DNA of 64,000 nucleotides from Paenibacillus sp. FJAT-29882 (GTDB taxonomy: Bacteria; Bacillota; Bacilli; Bacillales; DSM-1321). Below the pieces are notes generated by a model. That model had not been told where the DNA came from and made no database searches. It was given only the letters and a program-made list of their open reading frames with translations. Of the stretch, positions 7,863 to 15,985 are shown piece after piece; position 1 is the stretch's first letter, and each line of letters opens with the position of its first letter. The position numbers and the translations under genes were made by a program. Location of the stretch: NCBI RefSeq assembly GCF_001510645.1, contig NZ_LMVB01000003.1:1-64000 (forward strand), in the 5' to 3' direction.

Positions 7863-7936
7863 CGTCCCAGATAGGAGTCGAACCTACGACCTACAGCTTA
7901 GGAGGCTGTCGCTCTATCCTGCTGAGCTACTGGGAC
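7863..7936 (-). tRNA. tRNA-Arg (CCT), integration target
   Basis: Complete cloverleaf on the minus strand: acceptor GTCCCAG/CTGGGAC, anticodon loop CTCCTAA, CCT anticodon (complement of 7900-7902), T arm GTAGG/CCTAT. CCA is not encoded (CTA follows). Its 3' half is repeated at 6102-6158 and 2739-2787, which makes it the attachment site of two successive insertions. Confidence 0.95.
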
Positions 7937-8200
7937 ATATAAATAGTTGTGACTGATATATTATAGTTGTTATAAGAAAAATTTTCAAGGTTTATGCGCT
8001 AAAGAAAATTGTACTCACTTTGAAATAAATAGGGGGATTGTTTAGTTACTTTTTAAATTATCATACTATTTCGTATTTTATCTGTGATAAAATGGGAAAG
8101 AATACTTTTATATTTCCTTCATTTTAAAAAGATTGCGCCAATAGTAATAACCTCAAGGAATTCGAATAGAGTTCATCAAACAAACTTTGGGGGAAGTCTA

Positions 8201-8929
8201 ATGAAGAAAAATCTATTGTTAATAGTAGTCCTTGTTTTCGGAGGCGCTCTTTTATTATACACCCTGGATAAAGCCAAAACAAAGAAACTTGATACACCTC
8301 CAGAGTTACTTGCAACGGTTGATGGAGACAAGGTTGCTTATCAGGTTCGCAGTTTTGAAAGGGACGGGATCATAATTGTGAAAGGCGAAAAAGAAGATCC
8401 AATTACTAAGGTTAACCCTCGAACAAAACTTATAATTGATTTCGCTGAAGAGCCCGAAAGTTTCATTGTTTCAGAGATGAATAGCTTTGGGGATGAAGAG
8501 GATTATTTAAGAACGGAGGAGTGGAATACAGTCAGTTTCAGAGAGTATGCCTTGGACAACTGGGTTGGTTATAAATCTTATGTCATCCATGCAAAGTGGA
8601 AAAATGGGCAAGAGGCGACATATTCCATTAAACTGGACGTTAAGCAACTCGTTTCTTATCAGGGATTATTGCCAAGGGAACATGAAAACAGTGCTTTGAT
8701 TATCCTTGGAAAATCGGGTGTTAGTCCTGTTAATTTTGATGAAAATAAGTATGTTTTGACCCCTATTCTCACGATAGAGGCGGATGGAAATTTGCCATCC
8801 GAATATCCTGAATTGAAAATAGAAAGCACCCCTACCTATATTATTTTTGACTATACTAAGGAAGTGTTTCGAACCGACGATGACGAAGAGTTAATAAAAT
8901 ACTTAGAATCAATGCGGAGCGAAGAATAA
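8201..8929 (+). CDS. Membrane-anchored extracytoplasmic protein of unknown function
   Basis: 242 aa from the ATG at 8201, chosen because GGGGGAAG lies seven bases upstream and a hydrophobic segment (LLLIVVLVFGGALLLYT) follows at once; upstream in-frame starts have neither. There is no lipobox cysteine, so the N-terminus is an uncleaved anchor or a signal peptide. The mature part is acidic and soluble. The C-terminal stretch, PTYIIFDYTKEVFRTDDDEELIKYL, resembles the end of thioredoxin-like domains, without a CxxC. Single-gene unit between tRNA-Arg and the B12 riboswitch. Confidence 0.7.
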   Translation: MKKNLLLIVVLVFGGALLLYTLDKAKTKKLDTPPELLATVDGDKVAYQVRSFERDGIIIVKGEKEDPITKVNPRTKLIIDFAEEPESFIVSEMNSFGDEEDYLRTEEWNTVSFREYALDNWVGYKSYVIHAKWKNGQEATYSIKLDVKQLVSYQGLLPREHENSALIILGKSGVSPVNFDENKYVLTPILTIEADGNLPSEYPELKIESTPTYIIFDYTKEVFRTDDDEELIKYLESMRSEE

Positions 8930-9044
8930 AGAGTAGGCGTGCCAGAGGATGTTTAAACAAGATCGTTTGTCGACTCATAATGCAATAATTTTCCGACTAT
9001 TCAAGGCGTTCAATTGTGTATAATAGATGGATAGAAACAAAATA

Positions 9045-9240
9045 CATAAACGAAATAGGTGTCTGATCTAGGACTTAAAAGGAAAGTGCCAACGCGGTCC
9101 CGCCGCTGTATAAAGATATGGGAAGGTCCGTAAGCGTAGACGATAAGTCAGGAAACCTGCCTGTATTCGTGCACCAAATTTGCCTACGAGGATGGGAAGG
9201 TGTGTGGCAGACGTACGGGGATATCTGTTCATACTATAGA
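9045..9240 (+). promoter_or_regulatory. Cobalamin (AdoCbl) riboswitch
   Basis: Recognised from AGGTG near 9057, AAAAGGAAAGTGCC, CAACGCGGTCCCGCCGCTGT and the B12-box region AAGTCAGGAAACCTGCC at 9145-9161. It lies directly upstream of the btuC-cblS operon and is followed by a hairpin. In this class, cofactor binding lowers expression of transport and salvage genes. Confidence 0.9.
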
Positions 9241-9254
9241 CGATTGACTCATAA

Positions 9255-9297
9255 GGGTCAGACTTCCTAAAAAGAAATTAGGAGGCTGATCTTTTAT
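9255..9297 (+). terminator. Riboswitch expression-platform hairpin
   Basis: GGTCAGACTTCCTAA pairs with TTAGGAGGCTGATC with one bulge, then TTTTATTTATT. Placed between the cobalamin aptamer and btuC, it is the probable attenuator. Confidence 0.75.
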
Positions 9298-9337
9298 TTA
9301 TTCCCTCTAAAAATGTATGGTAAGGGAGTAGTGGAAT

Positions 9338-10399
9338 TTGGGAAGTTCAAAAAGAGAAAAAATTTTACAAAATAACAGACAGCTAGCTTATATACTCGCA
9401 TTTGCATTTCTTGCTGTTTCGATGATTGTTGGGATTTCAGTAGGTTCAGTTTCAGTGTCTGTGTCTGAGCTTTTTCGAATTATTGGCAAGGAGGTTTTCC
9501 ATTTACCACTGTCAACGGAAGCAAATATGATGTTTTCGAATATTGTGATGAAAATACGCTTACCTCGTGTTGTCTTGGCTGGATTGGTAGGAGCGTCTCT
9601 TGCTATTTCTGGTGCAGCGTTTCAAGGGCTTTTGCGTAACCCGTTGGCCGATCCCTATACGCTTGGTGTCTCCTCTGGGGCCTCTGTAGGAGCGGTTATA
9701 ACTCTATTTTTCGGGTTCTCACTACCTGGTATCGGTTTATTTACTTTGCCATTATTAAGTGTTTTGTTTTCGTTCTTGACGATTTTCTCTGTACTGTTGT
9801 TTGCACAGAAAGTGGATCGCTCGATGAAGGTAGAAACAATTATTTTAACAGGGGTTATTTTTAGTTCATTTTTAGGTGCGTTTATTTCTCTGATGATTGC
9901 TATGACTGGAGAAGAATTACGTCAGATTATTGGCTGGTTATTAGGGAGTGTCTCCATGCGAGGTTGGAGCTACGTGGGGATTATTCTGCCGTTTTTTATC
10001 GTAGGTGCTGTGATCCTTATGCTAAATGCACGTGAATTGAATGCCTTATCCTTTGGAGAAGATCGTGCACAGCATTTGGGTGTGAGCGTGAAACAAAGAA
10101 AGCTACTGGTTTTAATTGCAGGTTCGCTGCTAACTGGGGCTGCCGTGGCTGTTTCAGGGACAATAGGCTTTGTTGGCTTAGTGATTCCGCATTTCACGAG
10201 ACGGCTTATTGGTCCGGACCATAAGCACTTATTGCCGTTGTCGATGATTATTGGGGGTGGATTCTTAATTCTGGCAGATCTTGTATCAAGGATTATTATT
10301 TCCCCAGCTGAATTACCGATTGGTGTTATTACCGCGTTAATTGGTGCCCCTGTCTTTGCCATGATCTTATTAAAACGGCGCAGGACAGAAAGAGGGTGA
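9338..10399 (+). CDS. btuC: Vitamin B12 ABC transporter permease
   Basis: 353 aa FecCD/BtuC-type permease with about ten membrane segments. Conserved blocks visible: LRNPLADPYTLGVSSGASVGA (near 100-120) and GTIGFVGLVIPHFTRRLIGPDH (near 275). TTG start with AAGGGAG nine bases upstream. The riboswitch upstream and cobalamin genes downstream assign the substrate to cobalamin/cobinamide rather than siderophore. It pairs with the ATPase of the next gene. No btuF (binding protein) is present next to it, although in B. subtilis yvrC precedes the permease gene. Confidence 0.9.
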   Translation: MGSSKREKILQNNRQLAYILAFAFLAVSMIVGISVGSVSVSVSELFRIIGKEVFHLPLSTEANMMFSNIVMKIRLPRVVLAGLVGASLAISGAAFQGLLRNPLADPYTLGVSSGASVGAVITLFFGFSLPGIGLFTLPLLSVLFSFLTIFSVLLFAQKVDRSMKVETIILTGVIFSSFLGAFISLMIAMTGEELRQIIGWLLGSVSMRGWSYVGIILPFFIVGAVILMLNARELNALSFGEDRAQHLGVSVKQRKLLVLIAGSLLTGAAVAVSGTIGFVGLVIPHFTRRLIGPDHKHLLPLSMIIGGGFLILADLVSRIIISPAELPIGVITALIGAPVFAMILLKRRRTERG

Positions 10400-10404
10400 T
10401 GAAT

Positions 10405-11862
10405 ATGCTAACTGTTACTGAATTGATAGGTGGGTATACGAGGGAAATGCCCGTTTTGAAAAATCTTACATTCGAGGTTGCCAGAGGAGAAGTGTTTGGA
10501 ATCCTTGGACCTAATGGAAGTGGAAAAACTACGCTGCTCCAAATGATGAGTGGCATATTACCTTATCATAGTGGAGAAATCATGCTTAAAGGAAAAAGGC
10601 TGCAGGATTACCGTACAAAGGACCTGGCTAGAGTAATTGCAGTCTTGCCCCAGCATTCTACACAGGCTTTTTCCTATACAGTAAAAGAAACGGTCTCGCT
10701 TGGCAGATATGCGCATCAGAAAGGCTTACTGCAGAGTTGGTCAGCGGAAGATGAAGAAGTGGTTAAAAAGGTTATGAAACAGACGGGTGTTACTCAATTT
10801 CAACAAATCCCTTTTGAACAGCTTTCTGGTGGTGAGAAACAGCGCGTCTTGCTTGCACAGTCATTAGCACAAGAACCGGAAATTCTTTTTCTAGATGAGC
10901 CAACGAATCATTTGGACCTTTCCTATCAGAAGGAGCTACTCGACTTGATGAAAAAGTGGACGAAGGAAAAAGATCTGACTGTTATTTCTATTTTCCACGA
11001 TTTAAATCTTGCTAGTCTATACTGTGATAGATTGCTACTGTTGGAAAAAGGAAGGATTCAGATCAATGATAAACCGAATGAAGTGCTGAAACGAGAACGA
11101 ATTCAAGCAGTATACCAAACGGAAATTGAAAATCAGCCACATCCAAGTCTTCCTAAACCGCAACTATTTATTGTTCCGTCTCATCTTGCCGAGGAACAGG
11201 AGGCATTGGTGGTTAATGAGCGATATTTAGAAACAAAAGATGAGTGGATTGCATTGAAAGCACCGATCCCACTTAAGACGCTGTCTTCTGGAGTAACGGG
11301 GGCTATTAACGGCTGGTATCAAACATTTGTGAACCGTTGTGTCAAGCGTACTTATGATTGTCATGATCCTCTCGAGGAAATGATAGAGTACTTGTCTGCA
11401 AAGGGATTTAATCCAAGCGAGACGATGGGCATGATGACGAATGTTGATGTGAAGACAGCAGCAGTGCGTTTCTATGAAGGCAATGATATCTCAACCTTCA
11501 TCGTGGTAACGGCAGGTAAAGGAAATCCGGTTAATACACCTCATATCGTTCAATCTGAAAGAACTAGAGGACCCAGCATCCATACATGGGTGTTTGTGAA
11601 CGGGTGTTTACCGGAAGAAGCATTTATTCAGAGCCTTGTTACCGCAACGGAAGCAAAGCTGAAGGCGTTGCATGATTATGGAGCGGAAACTAACACGCTT
11701 GGAATAGAAACTTCAAAAGACAGCATCTTACTTGCTGCCACGCAACGGGGTAAAAACATCCGGCATGGTGAATCTATGGAATCATTAGGTATGTTAGTTA
11801 GCAGGGGTGTGTATGAATGCACGCTGCTTGCAATGAAAAATAGTGACTGGAAGGATGGTTGA
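10405..11862 (+). CDS. btuD: Fusion: B12 ABC transporter ATPase + adenosylcobinamide amidohydrolase
   Basis: 485 aa from ATG 10405 (AGAGGG eight bases upstream; two earlier in-frame starts overlap btuC). Residues 1-255 are a BtuD/FhuC-type ATPase: Walker A GPNGSGKTT, signature LSGGEKQR, Walker B ILFLDEP. Residues about 270-485 are a CbiZ amidohydrolase domain (VTGAINGWYQ, GKGNPVNTPH, LAATQRG), which removes the nucleotide-loop side chain of AdoCbi or pseudo-B12 to give adenosylcobyric acid. YvrA of B. subtilis has the same fusion. It couples import with remodelling of foreign corrinoids. Confidence 0.92.
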   Translation: MLTVTELIGGYTREMPVLKNLTFEVARGEVFGILGPNGSGKTTLLQMMSGILPYHSGEIMLKGKRLQDYRTKDLARVIAVLPQHSTQAFSYTVKETVSLGRYAHQKGLLQSWSAEDEEVVKKVMKQTGVTQFQQIPFEQLSGGEKQRVLLAQSLAQEPEILFLDEPTNHLDLSYQKELLDLMKKWTKEKDLTVISIFHDLNLASLYCDRLLLLEKGRIQINDKPNEVLKRERIQAVYQTEIENQPHPSLPKPQLFIVPSHLAEEQEALVVNERYLETKDEWIALKAPIPLKTLSSGVTGAINGWYQTFVNRCVKRTYDCHDPLEEMIEYLSAKGFNPSETMGMMTNVDVKTAAVRFYEGNDISTFIVVTAGKGNPVNTPHIVQSERTRGPSIHTWVFVNGCLPEEAFIQSLVTATEAKLKALHDYGAETNTLGIETSKDSILLAATQRGKNIRHGESMESLGMLVSRGVYECTLLAMKNSDWKDG

Positions 11863-11863
11863 A

Positions 11864-12436
11864 ATGGAAAAGGCACCCGTCTTCTTTATCACTGGAGGCG
11901 TGCGTAGTGGGAAAAGCACGTTTGCGGAAAAAACAGCTCATGAGCTGGCGCGAGCTCATACTGGAACCTTGTTATATTATTTGGCTTGTGGCAGAGGACA
12001 AGATGAAGAAATGCAGCAACGGATTGAGTTGCATCAGCAATCTCGTCAAAACAGTGTTGTTCCATGGCAATCTGGTGAGTTCCCTAGAGATATCGACAAC
12101 TCCATCCCTTTTTACAATAAACAGACAATCGTCTTGTTGGATTGTTTGACTACTTGGCTCGATAATGAGTTGTTTTCAATCGATTCGGAACTAAGTAAGC
12201 GCCGTCTCCAAAATGTTTTTGACAAAATGATGGGAAGTATTGAAACAATACGAAAGCATTGCTTCAGTTTGATTGTGGTTAGCAATGAAGTACTTCTCGA
12301 GCCTCTATCAAGCAGTGAAATCGTGCGGGCTTATCAAAAAACAATCGGCAGGTTGCATCAGGAACTTGTTGCTCGTTCACATCAAGCTTATTTGGTTGAA
12401 TCAGGTATTCCACTCATGATGAAAGGGAGCAAGTAA
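11864..12436 (+). CDS. cobU: Adenosylcobinamide kinase / guanylyltransferase
   Basis: 190 aa from ATG 11864, two bases after the btuD stop, with AAGGATGG upstream. P-loop GGVRSGKSTFAEK near residue 11-23, the CobU/CobP signature. It phosphorylates the aminopropanol arm of adenosylcobinamide and transfers GMP to it, giving AdoCbi-GDP. Second-half motifs (VLLDCLTTWLDNEL, VVSNEVLLEP) fit the family. Four bases separate it from cobS, so translation is probably coupled. Confidence 0.9.
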   Translation: MEKAPVFFITGGVRSGKSTFAEKTAHELARAHTGTLLYYLACGRGQDEEMQQRIELHQQSRQNSVVPWQSGEFPRDIDNSIPFYNKQTIVLLDCLTTWLDNELFSIDSELSKRRLQNVFDKMMGSIETIRKHCFSLIVVSNEVLLEPLSSSEIVRAYQKTIGRLHQELVARSHQAYLVESGIPLMMKGSK

Positions 12437-12439
12437 AGA

Positions 12440-13231
12440 ATGAGCGTACTAATCGGTTATTTGATTAATCTTCAGTTCTTCACGGCGATTCCGATCAAAA
12501 AGCAGCTTCCCATGGATGAGCCATCCATTCATCGAGCTGTTCAGACCTTTCCACTTGCAGGACTGACACTCGGTTTGCTAGTCAGTGGCAGTCTCTTTGC
12601 ACTCATGGAGTGGACGCCCTTCTCTTTGCTTGCGATTAGTTTCCTTGTTTGGCTGCTGACGATTATTCTAACAGGAGGCCTTCATCTTGACGGATGGATG
12701 GATGCGAGTGATGCGTTTTTTTCTTATCAGGACAAAGAAAAGCGGCTTGAAATTATGAGCGATCCGCGAACGGGAGCGTTTGGTGTTTTATCTGTGATCG
12801 TCTTATTAAGTGCAAGGTTTCTATTTATTTATGAAATTATTTCAAGAATGAATCTTAGTTCTTTTTTCTTAATTGCCTTAATTCCTACCATAAGTAAAAT
12901 GGTGATGGGGATGTTGCTCTATACAGCGCCGCTTGCTAAACAAGATGGATTGGCAGCGTTTTTTCAAAGAGCAGCGAAAAAAAGTAGTATACATATATAT
13001 GGCTTGTATCTAGTTGTCCTATTAATTATGGCATTTTACATAAGCTTGCCTTTACTTTATATGAGTTTAATCATGATAGCGGTAGCTTGTATTCTCTTTT
13101 TATTGATCCGCAGGAAAACCACAATTTGGTTCGGCGGAATCACAGGCGATGTTCTGGGGGCATCGGTAGAAGGAGTGGAGCTGTTTTTATGGCTGACGGT
13201 GTGGGCATTTCCTTACTTCGCCATGGTATGA
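12440..13231 (+). CDS. cobS: Adenosylcobinamide-GDP ribazoletransferase (cobalamin synthase)
   Basis: 263 aa integral membrane protein with about seven hydrophobic segments. The family motif GGLHLDGWMDASDAFFS (near 75-91) includes the acidic residues proposed to bind metal. It joins AdoCbi-GDP to alpha-ribazole (phosphate), closing the nucleotide loop. Start ATG with AAGGGAG upstream. The 3' end overlaps cobC by 43 bases. Confidence 0.92.
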   Translation: MSVLIGYLINLQFFTAIPIKKQLPMDEPSIHRAVQTFPLAGLTLGLLVSGSLFALMEWTPFSLLAISFLVWLLTIILTGGLHLDGWMDASDAFFSYQDKEKRLEIMSDPRTGAFGVLSVIVLLSARFLFIYEIISRMNLSSFFLIALIPTISKMVMGMLLYTAPLAKQDGLAAFFQRAAKKSSIHIYGLYLVVLLIMAFYISLPLLYMSLIMIAVACILFLLIRRKTTIWFGGITGDVLGASVEGVELFLWLTVWAFPYFAMV

Positions 13232-13818
13232 CGGAGGCGAATGTTAAGAAGCAATATGTAGGATGGACAGATTCACGGTTGACAACAGAAGGGTTGCAGG
13301 AATTAGAGCGATTACAATTAAGTTATCCAAATTATGATTGTTTGTACTGCAGCGATTTAAATCGCTGCATCCAAACTGCAAACATTTTATTTCCAAATTG
13401 TGAGCCTATTTTAAAGAGGGAATTTCGTGAAATGAATTTTGGTGAGTGGGAAGGAAGAACCTATGAGCAATTATTAAGCTCGCCTCAATATAAGCGCTGG
13501 CTTGAGCGCCCGTTTGAAATAGAAGCACCACATGGGGAAGGCTATCAAGATTTCAGTCAAAGAGCACATCAAGGTTGGGTCGAGGTGGTAGAGGATATGA
13601 TGCAGAAGGAAGCTAGAAATGTCGCGGTTGTTACACATGGTGGAGTGATTCGCAATCTGCTCGTCCATTATGCTCCCGAGCAAAAGGTATTTTGGGATTG
13701 GAGTGTTCCATATGGCTGTGGCTATAAGCTTTACTGGGAAAGCTACGAGCAATTGAGGAGGAGTGAGAGATGCACTTTGTTACAGGCGGTGCCTATAATG
13801 GAAAAAGAAAATGGGTAA
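13189..13818 (+). CDS. cobC: Histidine phosphatase, probable alpha-ribazole phosphatase
   Basis: 209 aa from the ATG at 13189, which lies inside the cobS end with GGAGTGGAG upstream; an earlier in-frame ATG would add a non-conserved basic leader. Contains the RHG motif (LLRHGMTEANV), the second arginine (CSDLNRCIQTA), the acidic FGEWEGRTYEQL and the second histidine (VVTHGGVIRN). CobC enzymes dephosphorylate alpha-ribazole-P or cobalamin-5'-P. It overlaps both neighbours, which indicates one translational unit. Confidence 0.85.
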   Translation: MADGVGISLLRHGMTEANVKKQYVGWTDSRLTTEGLQELERLQLSYPNYDCLYCSDLNRCIQTANILFPNCEPILKREFREMNFGEWEGRTYEQLLSSPQYKRWLERPFEIEAPHGEGYQDFSQRAHQGWVEVVEDMMQKEARNVAVVTHGGVIRNLLVHYAPEQKVFWDWSVPYGCGYKLYWESYEQLRRSERCTLLQAVPIMEKENG

Positions 13819-14195
13819 GGTCGTTACATGAACACACCCAATGGCTATCTGCTTATTATGATTATCCACTCCCGCTTCGTTCAAATGATTTTTTAGAAAA
13901 AAAGATTGTATTAGAAGGAATTGAGATGTGGATAAAGAATGATGTAGAGAGTAGCGATGGTTCAAACATTCGTGCGAATTGGAAGACGTACATTCAAACA
14001 TGGCACGACTGGGAGCAGGAGCAAGGAGATCGAAGAATCATTATAATTGGAACCGACATTTCAAAGGGAATTGTCCCAATGAACAAACTAGACCGAACTT
14101 GGCGTGATGTTACAGGTTGGGTCTATCAAGACTTGACGGTCCTATCAAACCGCGTCGATATCATTTGGTATGGCTTAAATCAACAATTAAAATAG
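13770..14195 (+). CDS. Short CobU-like protein with altered P-loop
   Basis: 141 aa. The start MHFVTGGAYNGKRKWV and later IIIGTDISKGIVPM and DLTVLSNRVDIIWYG align with CobU, where G..RSGKS, SxE/DxGxGxVP and V..RVD..... occur. The P-loop serine/threonine is replaced (GKRK for GKST) and the middle is shortened. It overlaps cobC by 49 bases and has a strong GAGGAGGAG site. Whether it keeps kinase or guanylyltransferase activity is unclear; it may do one half of the reaction or be regulatory. cobU at 11864 is the full enzyme. Confidence 0.75.
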   Translation: MHFVTGGAYNGKRKWVRSLHEHTQWLSAYYDYPLPLRSNDFLEKKIVLEGIEMWIKNDVESSDGSNIRANWKTYIQTWHDWEQEQGDRRIIIIGTDISKGIVPMNKLDRTWRDVTGWVYQDLTVLSNRVDIIWYGLNQQLK

Positions 14196-14206
14196 GGGAT
14201 GAAAGC

Positions 14207-14794
14207 ATGAATATTTACACACGTACAGGAGATAAAGGGAAAACCAGCGTCATTGGCGGCCGAGTGGATAAGGATGACGTTCGAGTGGAAGCGTATGGAA
14301 CGGTTGATGAGGTGAACAGCTATGTTGGGCTAGCTATGGCGGAATTAGATCGTACAAAGTTCGCAGATGTTTTAGAAGACCTGGAGAAGATCCAGCATGA
14401 ATTATTTGATTGTGGCGGTGATTTAGCAACGATTTCTGATAAAGCACCAGAAAAGCTAACAGCAGAAGCGATTACGTATTTAGAACAGCGTATTGATGAA
14501 TATATTTCGGAAGCACCACCACTTGAGAAATTTATTTTACCAGGGGGAACGAAGCCAGCCGCAACGATTCATCTTGCTCGTACCGTGGTGCGTCGGGCTG
14601 AACGACTGACTGTAACGCTTGTGAAATCAGGGGCCGCTGTTTCTCCTTTGTCACTACAATATTTAAATAGACTATCTGACTATTTCTTTGCACTTGCACG
14701 GGCGATTAATGTTCGCCTTGGGGTTAAAGATGTAGAGTACGTTAGAAGTGCGAAGGTGTTCCACAACACCAAGAAAAAGGAGCAAACGGATTGA
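14207..14794 (+). CDS. Corrinoid adenosyltransferase, PduO type
   Basis: 195 aa from ATG 14207 with AGGGGATG upstream. N-terminal TRTGDKGKTS binds ATP; VDEVNSYVG, the RRAER(L) motif and LSDYFFALAR are PduO hallmarks. It transfers the adenosyl group of ATP to cob(I)alamin/cobinamide, giving the coenzyme form used by CobU and by IcmF (62580). B. subtilis YvqK is the same type and also lies beside the B12 transport genes. Confidence 0.92.
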   Translation: MNIYTRTGDKGKTSVIGGRVDKDDVRVEAYGTVDEVNSYVGLAMAELDRTKFADVLEDLEKIQHELFDCGGDLATISDKAPEKLTAEAITYLEQRIDEYISEAPPLEKFILPGGTKPAATIHLARTVVRRAERLTVTLVKSGAAVSPLSLQYLNRLSDYFFALARAINVRLGVKDVEYVRSAKVFHNTKKKEQTD

Positions 14795-14795
14795 A

Positions 14796-15272
14796 ATGAA
14801 TGTTAAACAAATGAGCCTCCTTGCCATCTTTATTGCTTTATCGGTAGCAGGTGCTTTTATAAAAATTCCAGGTGTTATTGGCAGCGTGGCACTGGACAGT
14901 TTTCCTTCGTTACTAGCAGCTTGTTTACTCGGTCCAGTTGCGGGTGCGGTTGTTGGCGGGCTCGGGCATTTCATTTCAGCTATTATAGGTGGAATGTTGC
15001 TCGGTCCTCTTCATTTCATTATTATGTTAGAAATGGCCTTACTTGCTTGGACTTTCGGCATTTTATATCGAAAGGGCAATAAGGTTGGGGCAAGTCTGTT
15101 ATTTTTTATTGGCAATGCATTTATTTCTCCCTTGCCATTCATTATGATCATCAGCTGGTCATTTTTTGTGGCTTTAATTCCATCGCTGACCATTGCAACA
15201 GCGATTAATTTAGGTGTGTCCCTTATTTTGCTGCCGCGATTAACACCTATTTTGCAAAAAAATGATGAATGA
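14796..15272 (+). CDS. cblT: ECF transporter S component, probable alpha-ribazole importer
   Basis: 158 aa, about five or six membrane helices with Gly/Ala-rich LLGPVAGAVVGGLGHF near the middle, typical of ECF substrate-binding (S) proteins. It starts at ATG 14796 directly after the adenosyltransferase (AAGGAG upstream). In Listeria and Geobacillus the CblT S component imports alpha-ribazole and is paired with the kinase CblS; the same pair occurs here. It would need the shared EcfA/A'/T module encoded elsewhere. Confidence 0.82.
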   Translation: MNVKQMSLLAIFIALSVAGAFIKIPGVIGSVALDSFPSLLAACLLGPVAGAVVGGLGHFISAIIGGMLLGPLHFIIMLEMALLAWTFGILYRKGNKVGASLLFFIGNAFISPLPFIMIISWSFFVALIPSLTIATAINLGVSLILLPRLTPILQKNDE

Positions 15273-15284
15273 AGGTGCAAAGGA

Positions 15285-15965
15285 ATGAGGGACGTTTTAA
15301 AATTGCCGATATCTAATTCTGAAACATTAATTATTTCATGTGATAATAGCGGTGGGATTGGCATGAAGGAACAGGATATTGTAAAAGTTCCTTATGAAGT
15401 AACAGCCTATTACTCATTTCGGGTAGCGGTCATGGAATGCATGGCAGCAGGTGCCAAACCAGTTGCGGTAACCGTTCAGAACTTTTGCGGTGAAGCGGCT
15501 TGGGACGACATCTGTACAGGAGTGTTGGCTGGACAAAAAGAGCTAGGTTTGGATATTCCGATTACGGGAAGTACAGAAAGTAATTTTCTATTAGTGCAAT
15601 CTGCTCTTGGATTGATTGTAATCGGTCAATGGAAAGGTTCAGTCGAAATTAATCGGATGAGGAAGGTGGCTATTATCGGACAACCTCTTGTTGGTCATGA
15701 GGTGATCGAGAAGGCAGACCGTATTGCCCCACTTTCTTTGTTTAAAGCAGTTTGTGAATACGAAGATGTAGTCGTGCTTCCGGTCGGATCAAAGGGTATT
15801 GCCCATGAATGGCGAAAGTTGAGTGATACGGATATTCCAGATGCACTTAGAAATCAAATCAACGTTGCAACATCTGCAGGACCTTCGACTTGCTTCCTTA
15901 TTTCCTACCCAGATCATCTTGAAGCGGAATTAAGAAAATTGGCAGGAGTTTATTTTGTAGGTTAA
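15285..15965 (+). CDS. cblS: Alpha-ribazole kinase, PurM/AIR-synthase-like
   Basis: 226 aa. ATP-grasp-free PurM-like fold indicated by the N-terminal CDNSGGIGMKEQD, RVAVMECMAAGAKPVAVTVQNF and PITGSTESNF. CblS phosphorylates imported alpha-ribazole to alpha-ribazole phosphate for CobS. This replaces CobT, which is absent from the operon. Twelve bases follow cblT, with AAAGGA before the ATG. Last gene of the B12 operon by function. Confidence 0.85.
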   Translation: MRDVLKLPISNSETLIISCDNSGGIGMKEQDIVKVPYEVTAYYSFRVAVMECMAAGAKPVAVTVQNFCGEAAWDDICTGVLAGQKELGLDIPITGSTESNFLLVQSALGLIVIGQWKGSVEINRMRKVAIIGQPLVGHEVIEKADRIAPLSLFKAVCEYEDVVVLPVGSKGIAHEWRKLSDTDIPDALRNQINVATSAGPSTCFLISYPDHLEAELRKLAGVYFVG

Positions 15966-15985
15966 ATTATGAAGGGATGGCCATA

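Noticed and set aside
13087-13188. Upstream extension of cobC to the first in-frame ATG
   Set aside because: The 34 extra residues are basic, read inside cobS and are not part of the histidine phosphatase fold; ATG 13189 has a better ribosome site.
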